Shown: piece by piece, positions 5,490-10,480 of the stretch
Position numbering within the stretch: position 1 is the first letter of the stretch
Layout of the letters: each line of letters opens with the position of its first letter
Origin: Chamaesiphon sp.
GTDB lineage: Bacteria > Cyanobacteriota > Cyanobacteriia > Cyanobacteriales > Chamaesiphonaceae
NCBI GenBank assembly: GCA_026785875.1
Contig: JAJAZF010000085.1
Coordinates: 1-10,480, forward strand
Direction: 5' to 3'
DNA: 10,480 nucleotides
Made by a program: the position numbers and the translations under genes
The notes under the pieces: generated by a model
The model's database searches: none
What the model saw: the letters and a program-made list of their open reading frames with translations, nothing else
Told to the model about the DNA's origin: nothing

Positions 5490-6875
5490 CTACTTCACCA
5501 AGCGTTCTGGTAGTCTGTCGAATCGTAATAGATCGTCATAGTTTTCCCGTTGGATGATGATATTTGCTTCGCCATGATTGACGAGGACAGCCGCCGGACG
5601 GGTAATCCGATTATAGTTGGAAGACATACTATAGTTGTATGCACCAGTCGCCGGAACGACTAGGATATCTCCAGGTACAGCAGCGGCAATTTGGGCATCT
5701 TTAATTAAGATATCACCTGACTCGCAATGCTTACCCGCGATCGTCACGGTTTCTGTCATCGGGGCGGACATTTTATTAGCAATCATCGCTCGATATTGAG
5801 ATTGATAAGTAATCGGGCGGGGGTTGTCGGACATCCCGCCGTCGATGCTGATATAGGTACGAATTCCTGGTACGGTTTTATTGCCGCCGACGGTGTAGGC
5901 GGTGACACAGCTACTCCCAATCAACGAACGTCCAGGTTCTGATATCACGCGAGGGTAGGCGACTCCATGCTCGTCACAGGCGATTTTGAGGGCAGTGGCG
6001 ACGTTTTTTATCCACGCGTCGATGCTTTGAGGATCGTCGGCTTCGGTGTATTTGATGCCCAAGCCACCACCGACATTAATTTCACTGATAGGTAAGCCGT
6101 GACTGAGGGCGAGTTTGTACCATTCCACCATCACGCCAGCTAAATCTTGGTGGGGTTGTTGCTCGAAGATTTGGGAGCCGATGTGCGCGTGAACGCCGAT
6201 ACAGGTAATATCTGTCTGCTTGCTCAACCAGGTGAAGACTTCATCGAGTTGATTGGGATCGAAGCCAAATTTACTATCTAAATGTCCGGTACGGATATAT
6301 TCGTGGGTGTGACATTCAATCCCTGGGGTGAGCCGAATCATCACAGGGACATTTTTACCGACTGCACTGGCAATCGTGGCGATATTTTCGAGTTCGAGCC
6401 AGTTATCGGCAATGATTCTACAGTTTTTGGAGATCGCAAGTTCGAGTTCGGCAACTGATTTATTATTACCGTGGAAGTAGATCTTATCCGCACTCACCCC
6501 AGCTCCAATCGCGGTGAGAATTTCGCCACCGGATACCACATCGATGCCTAAATCTTCACTACCTGCGATCGCACAGATTGCCAGACAACTCCACGCTTTT
6601 GACGCATATATTACCAGAGATTCACCTGGATAATATTTTTGCCACCCATCCCGATATTGTCTACAGGCGGTGCGAACCGATTGCTCGTCGAGGATATATA
6701 ACGGCGAACCAAATTGCTGGACTAATTCGGTGACATCACAGCCCCCAACTTCGAGACAATCTCGATCGTTAACTTTGGCAGTAAGTGGAAGAATGTGCTG
6801 GTTGGGCGATGCGTCAGACGTAGCTGGGGGTAGATACTGGCGGCTAGTGGGATGAGTTGCGGAAATCGATACCAT
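5490..6875 (-). CDS. lysA: Diaminopimelate decarboxylase
   Basis: The 461-residue product is a fold-type III PLP enzyme that converts meso-diaminopimelate to L-lysine, the last step of lysine synthesis, in the cytoplasm. Motifs in order: YASKAW (90-95) with K93 as the PLP Schiff-base lysine; FHGNNK (134-139); TGHLDSKFGF (196-205); HIGSQ (231-235); GGGLG (269-273), the phosphate-binding glycine loop; EPGR (313-316); CESGD (384-388), which completes the active site across the dimer; and a late GAYNYSMSSNYN segment. About 45 residues precede the barrel, as is usual in cyanobacterial LysA, so ATG 6875 is reasonable although no ribosome site is visible. All key residues are present. It is divergent from the Uma2-family gene. 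Confidence 0.95.
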   Translation of the reverse strand: MVSISATHPTSRQYLPPATSDASPNQHILPLTAKVNDRDCLEVGGCDVTELVQQFGSPLYILDEQSVRTACRQYRDGWQKYYPGESLVIYASKAWSCLAICAIAGSEDLGIDVVSGGEILTAIGAGVSADKIYFHGNNKSVAELELAISKNCRIIADNWLELENIATIASAVGKNVPVMIRLTPGIECHTHEYIRTGHLDSKFGFDPNQLDEVFTWLSKQTDITCIGVHAHIGSQIFEQQPHQDLAGVMVEWYKLALSHGLPISEINVGGGLGIKYTEADDPQSIDAWIKNVATALKIACDEHGVAYPRVISEPGRSLIGSSCVTAYTVGGNKTVPGIRTYISIDGGMSDNPRPITYQSQYRAMIANKMSAPMTETVTIAGKHCESGDILIKDAQIAAAVPGDILVVPATGAYNYSMSSNYNRITRPAAVLVNHGEANIIIQRENYDDLLRFDRLPERLVK

Positions 6876-6907
6876 TGGGTTGTTTGAACGAGGATCTGGA
6901 TTACTAA

Positions 6908-6913
6908 ATTATA
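6908..6913 (-). promoter_or_regulatory. Possible -10 box of lysA
   Basis: The sequence ATTATAAT (6908-6915) contains TATAAT on both strands. On the minus strand it would give a start near 6901 and a leader of about 26 bases for lysA. The -35 position at 17 bases (TCTACT) is poor, and the better TTGTCA (6938-6943) is 24 bases away, so this is tentative. On the plus strand the same box is about 60 bases before the Uma2-family gene. Confidence 0.3.
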
Positions 6914-6974
6914 ATAGAAGTGCGATGGTTAGTAGACTGACAACCGATTTAGCACTGGGTGTTAAAATCTAATT

Positions 6975-7697
6975 ATGTTACAAGTAGACCGTAAATATTT
7001 ACCTTCTAGCACCGAGTTACCCGACTCTGACGAGACTCCTGTGGATAATGAAGACCAGAATTGGCTCCCCAATGTGTTACTTCTACTCTTGAAGTATATT
7101 TGGGCAGATCGAACCGATTGGTTTTTCGGTGTAGATATGGGCGTGTATCATCCCACGGGTTTGAATCACCGCTTTCCTGTCGTCCCCGATGGATTTTTGA
7201 GTTTGGGCGTAGAGCGGCGCAGGGGGAATAAATCTCGCCGCAGTTATGTGATGTGGGAAGAGAATGATATCCCGCCGATCCTCACATTGGAAATGGTATC
7301 TTGGACTCCTGGGGGTGAGTATGAGGAGAAGATGGGGATTTATGCCAAGTTGGGCGTACTTTATTATGTCATCTACAATCCAGAATACTGGAAACGCGAT
7401 GGTCATCAACCGTTTGAAGTTTATAAGTTGGTAGATGGTGCTTATCAACTTCAAATCGGTGAGCCTTATTGGTTCCCAGAAATTGGCTTGGGGATTGGGC
7501 GTTGTCAGGAGGTATCTGGAGCGGTACAGCAAGAAGTTTTGTCTTGGTTTGATGCTCAAAATAATCGTTATCTGCGCCCAGAAGAATTAGCTAAAATTGC
7601 TGAGGAAGAAGCGGTATTGGCTAGACAAGAGGTGGAAGATACTAAGGCACAATTAGCCGAGGCACTAGCACGAATTAGAGAACTGGAAGGTAATTGA
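6975..7697 (+). CDS. Uma2 family (DUF820) putative endonuclease
   Basis: The 240-residue product has the Uma2/DUF820 layout, a PD-(D/E)xK nuclease-like fold found in many paralogues in cyanobacteria. VVPDGFLSLG (69-78) supplies the PD motif with D72; ILTLEMVSWTP (102-112) supplies E106; and EEKMGIYAKLGVLYYVIYNP follows, with K119 near the expected lysine position. The usual SPST after the glutamate is WTPG here, a common variant. Residues 205-240 are rich in Glu, Ala and Arg with heptad-like spacing (EELAKIAEEEAVLARQ onward) and should form a coiled coil. The physiological role of these proteins is unknown. No ribosome site is visible before ATG 6975, and it converges on the DGQHR gene with a 59-base gap. 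Confidence 0.88.
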   Translation: MLQVDRKYLPSSTELPDSDETPVDNEDQNWLPNVLLLLLKYIWADRTDWFFGVDMGVYHPTGLNHRFPVVPDGFLSLGVERRRGNKSRRSYVMWEENDIPPILTLEMVSWTPGGEYEEKMGIYAKLGVLYYVIYNPEYWKRDGHQPFEVYKLVDGAYQLQIGEPYWFPEIGLGIGRCQEVSGAVQQEVLSWFDAQNNRYLRPEELAKIAEEEAVLARQEVEDTKAQLAEALARIRELEGN

Positions 7698-7756
7698 ATG
7701 ACTAGAGAAATGAACCATATTCGACGCGGTACAGGCAACTGTTCTCCTGCAATTAG

Positions 7757-9265
7757 TTAAGCGAGAATGGGTGGTAAGCCAACTTCCTTGGGCGTAACTA
7801 ATTTACCCTCAAAACTCATCGCGTATTCCCCGACAGTTCTAGCTTCGGCTACATAACGACGCAATTCGGCTCGATCGAAATCATTGTCCACGCCACCGAG
7901 CAGATATACAATTAACTTAGCCGCCAGATCGCGCCCAGATACGAGGATACGTTTCTTATTTGGGTCATATAATATCCCATACCAGAGCGACTGAGGCAAG
8001 TTAATATGACTAAAGCCCCCATCGGCATCATACCGATCGAGTTTACGGAAAACCTCGGTTTCAGCCATTTGTTTTTTAAAAACCGCCATCCCGACACCTT
8101 GAGCGAAAGCAACTTGTCCGACGGGGCGAAATAAAATATGTCCCTCGCCGCCGCCAGGTTCAAAACTAAAGCGGCGTAATTTGGGGGTATCTTCTGCCTG
8201 TAAGCGTCCATAACTGATAAATTGGGATAACCTGTCGAACAACCGACTAAAGGCGGCAATTCCGGTTGCTAATTCGGCTGATTCTGGGCGTAGGGGTACT
8301 AAACCTTTTTGCGCTTTGGGCTTCCAGTGAGGGTATTGGTATTGCAGATATTTAGCCGCCATATCTTGCAGGGCTTGGAGAGTTGTCAGTACAGTGGTTT
8401 TAGTTGCAACTGTCGCACTGTCCCAATTTACGCGCGGTTTGCGTCCTGGAGTATCTTTTAGTAACGGATGATTGACAGCAATATTACGCGCCACGATCGC
8501 AAATCCATCATTTTCATCAAGTTGAGCCAATTGTCCTTTACTTAACGCGATCGCCATCAGATTAACATGGACAAAGATCGATCGAATCCTGCGTCGTGCT
8601 TCTAATTGCGTCTCACCTTTGACCACCGCCGAGATAAATTCAATCCCGATCGTCTCTTGCGGTAAACTCTGTAAATATGCCTCGGACGTACCTAATTCAG
8701 CGATCGTAATTTTATTACCTACCAGCTCGCGATATTTATTATATCGAGGCAATTCACCCACACGTAATAACTCCATCAATCCCTGTACGCCCATCAATCG
8801 ATGTTGTCCGTCGAGGGCATAAATTCGCACAGATTCTCCGACATCTAATAAGCCAAAGCTGTCATTACCATCAAGCGGCATAAACATCGCTGCTGACTCA
8901 GTTGCTTTCCCACCTCTACCCCATTCCGGTGCATGAATATTATCGATCCAATCTCGATCGATCGTCACTAATACAGGCGGGAATTTGTGAGTGGTTCGCC
9001 CTGCTAGATATTGAACTAAAGCAGCCTGTCTACTCCAGTCGAGGGGACGCTGTTGGATGACTTCGATACTATCACTATCAATGGCGATATTGTTATCTTT
9101 AGGCTGATGCTGCTCTGAGAGTAAACTCATCTCTGAAGCATATTTTACTCGATCGGCCAGCCATTGCAGCGTGACTGAGCCAATATACGCCTCACTTCCG
9201 CCCATATTAGTACGTTGGACGAGGATTTCGTGGGGCTGGATGCTGGGAATCTTGCTGGCTGGCAT
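7757..9265 (-). CDS. DGQHR-domain protein, DndB-like
   Basis: The product is 502 residues from ATG 9265. A TTG two codons earlier is possible, but the duplicated copy downstream keeps the ATG and not the TTG. The diagnostic motif is YALDGQHRLMG (149-159), with DGQHR at 152-156, preceded by RPLDWSRQAALVQYLAGR and a FPPVLVTID strand (95-103). This is the core of the DGQHR/DndB family, related to ParB-like folds. DndB proper regulates the dnd operon for DNA phosphorothioation. Here no dndA, C, D or E gene is present and the protein is longer than usual DndB (about 350-400 residues), so a stand-alone role, perhaps in defence or as a relic of such a system, is inference. The C-terminal 150 residues show no motif I recognise. 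No ribosome site is visible. Confidence 0.8.
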   Translation of the reverse strand: MPASKIPSIQPHEILVQRTNMGGSEAYIGSVTLQWLADRVKYASEMSLLSEQHQPKDNNIAIDSDSIEVIQQRPLDWSRQAALVQYLAGRTTHKFPPVLVTIDRDWIDNIHAPEWGRGGKATESAAMFMPLDGNDSFGLLDVGESVRIYALDGQHRLMGVQGLMELLRVGELPRYNKYRELVGNKITIAELGTSEAYLQSLPQETIGIEFISAVVKGETQLEARRRIRSIFVHVNLMAIALSKGQLAQLDENDGFAIVARNIAVNHPLLKDTPGRKPRVNWDSATVATKTTVLTTLQALQDMAAKYLQYQYPHWKPKAQKGLVPLRPESAELATGIAAFSRLFDRLSQFISYGRLQAEDTPKLRRFSFEPGGGEGHILFRPVGQVAFAQGVGMAVFKKQMAETEVFRKLDRYDADGGFSHINLPQSLWYGILYDPNKKRILVSGRDLAAKLIVYLLGGVDNDFDRAELRRYVAEARTVGEYAMSFEGKLVTPKEVGLPPILA

Positions 9266-9328
9266 TGTCAATGGCTAAGTGATGTTACCGCAACTAGACT
9301 AGCAGCTTTCTCGTTACGTCTTCCAGAG

Positions 9329-9340
9329 GTTTTTAAAAAC
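9329..9340. repeat. 12-base perfect palindrome upstream of the DGQHR gene
   Basis: GTTTTTAAAAAC is its own reverse complement. It lies about 65 bases before the ATG of the DGQHR gene on its sense strand. It could be an operator; alone, in AT-rich DNA, it is weak evidence. Confidence 0.3.
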
Positions 9341-9402
9341 TTAACAGAAGATATTTTGGTACTGGAGGCTATCCTTATTCCTCACACTCTTTATGTTGGA
9401 TT

Positions 9403-9429
9403 AATTGCGTCCGCAGTACTGACGCAATT
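9403..9429. repeat. 9-bp stem, 9-base loop inverted repeat between toxin and DGQHR genes
   Basis: AATTGCGTC (9403-9411) and GACGCAATT (9421-9429) are exact reverse complements around CGCAGTACT. The element lies 87 bases after the toxin stop and about 140 bases before the DGQHR start, both read on the minus strand. No T-run follows on either strand, so it is more likely a regulatory hairpin, a binding site or a transfer scar than a standard terminator. Confidence 0.5.
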
Positions 9430-9515
9430 TCATGGTATGCTGCTTAAAATCATGGCATCCGTTCTAGATTACTTTTTTCAACTCCTTTAATAAACAAGTA
9501 GAAAGTTCAGATTAT

Positions 9516-9881
9516 CTATAGTCCAAAAGTATTGCGTAAACTTTCTTGAAGATGTTCGATCGAGACTGAACCGATCGTGCGGGAAATAGCAGTAAATGTA
9601 ACAGTTGCCAGATTGTCAGTCATAATTACCGATGATATCAACCTTGACTGTTTGCCTTCAGGTGTACCTAATAAGATAGTTAAACGGCTCTGGTGTTGGC
9701 TCCGAGACATTTGACTTGTCACCATTGCGACAATAATCTGGTTTAAACCTGTCTGTAAGTTATCGGATTGAACTACCACGGCTGGTCTAGTTTTGGCAGT
9801 AATCACATCGGAGTTTGGGAACATTACTAAAATGACATCTCCTTGCCTATAGCTGAGATTTTGCGGCATCGTAGTTATCAT
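9516..9881 (-). CDS. MazF/PemK-type toxin of a type II toxin-antitoxin module
   Basis: The 121-residue product has the MazF/PemK layout. It begins with YRQGDVILVMFPNSD (residues 11-25, beta-1 and the GDVV-type motif), then KTRPAVVVQSD (30-40) with R32 in the conserved RP pair, and VAMVTSQ (51-57) with T55 in the active-site T-S position. Such toxins are usually sequence-specific ribonucleases that cut mRNA and stop growth until neutralised by the antitoxin. ATG 9881 overlaps the antitoxin gene by 35 bases; a second ATG at 9869 (12-base shorter gene) would begin MPQNLSYRQGD and fits the family equally well. The overlap indicates coupled translation from one mRNA. The catalytic residues appear intact, so activity is likely. 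Confidence 0.9.
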   Translation of the reverse strand: MITTMPQNLSYRQGDVILVMFPNSDVITAKTRPAVVVQSDNLQTGLNQIIVAMVTSQMSRSQHQSRLTILLGTPEGKQSRLISSVIMTDNLATVTFTAISRTIGSVSIEHLQESLRNTFGL

Positions 9882-10095
9882 AAATACTCATTTCTGGACT
9901 ATTCCAATCATCAGCAAAAGTTGCTAAGTTATTGCGTAGAGTTTCTGCTTGCGATCGATCGATTCTATGTGCGGTAAGATCGACATCAGCATCTATGAAA
10001 GTTACAATTACCTTAGCTTCCTCAGCAATATTATTAGGCAAGCTCTTTAGCTCAATCCGCCCATCTCGATAGACGCTTTCTATAGTAGTTAACAC
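9847..10095 (-). CDS. Antitoxin of the MazF-like module
   Basis: The 82-residue product starts at GTG 10095 and begins MLTTIESVYRDGRIELKSLP, followed by AKVIVTFID. This short beta-rich N-terminus is seen in small cyanobacterial antitoxins paired with MazF/PemK toxins. The C-terminal half, from about residue 45 (RSQAETLRNNLATFADDW, then PEMSIYDNYDAA), is probably the flexible toxin-binding part, ending in the conserved-looking YDNYDAAK. It is the first gene of the pair and is expected to neutralise the toxin and repress their shared promoter. The GTG start is supported by a good ribosome site 6 bases upstream. Confidence 0.85.
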   Translation of the reverse strand: MLTTIESVYRDGRIELKSLPNNIAEEAKVIVTFIDADVDLTAHRIDRSQAETLRNNLATFADDWNSPEMSIYDNYDAAKSQL

Positions 10096-10101
10096 TTTTT
10101 T

Positions 10102-10107
10102 ACCTCT
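10102..10107 (-). promoter_or_regulatory. Ribosome binding site of the antitoxin gene
   Basis: On the minus strand AGAGGT lies 6 bases before GTG 10095 and decides that start. Only nblA has a comparably clear site in this window. Confidence 0.7.
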
Positions 10108-10136
10108 ACACTCAAAGTTACTAGGATGTTGCCTAA

Positions 10137-10165
10137 ACTATGGCAGATATCCTCGATCGTGTCAG
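10137..10165 (-). promoter_or_regulatory. Predicted promoter of the toxin-antitoxin operon
   Basis: Read on the minus strand, CTGACA (10160-10165, 5 of 6 matches) is followed after exactly 17 bases by CATAGT (10137-10142, 4 of 6 matches). The implied start near 10130 leaves a leader of about 35 bases, containing the ribosome site. It lies between the pseudogene fragment and the antitoxin gene. Confidence 0.5.
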
Positions 10166-10208
10166 CGTTGCAATGACAAATCAGATCGTACAATCATCTC
10201 TCAATCCA

Positions 10209-10339
10209 ATTTTACTCGATCGGCCAACCATTGCAGCGTGACTGAGCCGATATACGCCTCGCTTCCGCCCATATTAGTTGAACGAGGATTTCGTTGGGCT
10301 GGATGCTGGGAATCTTGCTGGCTGGCATTGATGGCTGAG
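10209..10339 (-). pseudogene. Truncated, frameshifted copy of the 5' end of the DGQHR gene
   Basis: This stretch aligns with 9142-9279, which is the first 41 codons of the DGQHR gene plus a few bases upstream. I count six substitutions, a 4-base deletion and a 3-base deletion, about 95% identity outside the gaps. From its ATG at 10328 it reads MPASKIPSIQPNEILVQ, with one change (N for H at position 12). The 4-base deletion then shifts the frame and a TAA soon ends it. Homology stops sharply at both ends. It cannot make a DGQHR protein. It is in the same orientation as the parent gene, with the toxin-antitoxin operon between them. Confidence 0.9.
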
Positions 10340-10359
10340 GGGAGCATCCCACTTTTTAT

Positions 10360-10480
10360 TTAGCGATCGCAAATTAATCCGTTGAGGTAGGCACAGCGAT
10401 GGGCAAGGACTTGAGGAATATTTTCAAATTTCCACTGTGCCCCAGAAATTTGAGTGCGACGATCGATCTGTTTAATCGTA
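10360..10480 (-). CDS. C-terminal end of an unidentified protein, possibly a transposase (partial)
   Basis: A minus-strand frame enters from the right edge and ends at TAA 10360, giving 40 codons. It reads TIKQIDRRTQISGAQWKFEN and then IPQVLAHRCAYLNGLICDR. The pattern G-A-x-W, x-x-N-[VI]-x-Q-[VI]-L, R-C-A-Y-L-N resembles C-termini I associate with some cyanobacterial transposases (ISKra4-like), but with so little sequence this is only a guess. No terminal inverted repeat was recognised between its stop and the neighbouring pseudogene. The HIP1 octamer at 10363-10370 lies in its last codons. Confidence 0.5.
   Translation of the reverse strand, partial: TIKQIDRRTQISGAQWKFENIPQVLAHRCAYLNGLICDR

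Noticed and set aside
7083..7559. A 158-codon minus-strand frame inside the Uma2-family gene
   Set aside because: It is entirely antisense to a gene with clear Uma2 motifs, and its product shows no family features; an overlap shadow.
7698..7756. Terminator between the convergent Uma2-family and DGQHR genes
   Set aside because: Only 4-6 bp complementarities at long spacing; no convincing hairpin.
9215..9490. A 91-codon plus-strand frame across the DGQHR start and its upstream gap
   Set aside because: Its first part is antisense to the DGQHR coding start and the rest covers the palindrome and hairpin. No domain or ribosome site.
7757..10339. A complete dnd (phosphorothioation) or BREX-like operon around the DGQHR gene
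   Set aside because: None of the neighbouring genes resembles dndA, C, D or E, or other defence enzymes; only a toxin-antitoxin pair is present.

Overview
The window reads as chromosomal DNA of a cyanobacterium. Three lines of evidence support this: an nblA gene (phycobilisome degradation), a PatA/PixG-type response regulator with a PATAN (DUF4388) region, and the HIP1 octamer GCGATCGC at 1959, 6565, 8547 and 10363, along with many CGATCG cores. The Uma2-family protein and the paired MazF-like module are also typical cyanobacterial accessory genes. Species cannot be named from the sequence.

Left part (1-3593). A PatA-like regulator runs off the left edge on the minus strand. A 454-base non-coding stretch follows, with three dyads and a good sigma70-type promoter, and it leads into nblA on the plus strand. 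Between nblA and the next long gene lies a possible 51-residue minus-strand small protein. A geranylgeranyl-reductase-family FAD oxidoreductase and a YajQ-family protein follow on the plus strand, each apparently its own unit.

Middle (3594-7697). A compact three-gene plus-strand cassette (TIGR04255-family protein, then two uncharacterised small proteins) sits behind a perfect TATAAT and a 9-bp inverted repeat. The first two genes overlap by one base, and the third starts 10 bases after the second stops. I regard this as the best candidate for an undescribed system. It converges on lysA (diaminopimelate decarboxylase, minus strand), which is divergent from a Uma2-family putative nuclease gene.

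Right part (7757-10480). This accessory region is entirely on the minus strand. It holds a stand-alone DndB-like DGQHR-domain gene, a MazF/PemK-type toxin overlapped by its antitoxin gene with its own promoter and ribosome binding site, a truncated and frameshifted copy of the first part of the DGQHR gene, and the C-terminal end of an unidentified, possibly transposase-like protein. The 131-base duplicate is about 95% identical to its parent and in the same orientation, so the toxin-antitoxin pair lies between two direct copies. This points to recent rearrangement.

No tRNA, rRNA, CRISPR array or complete insertion sequence was seen.
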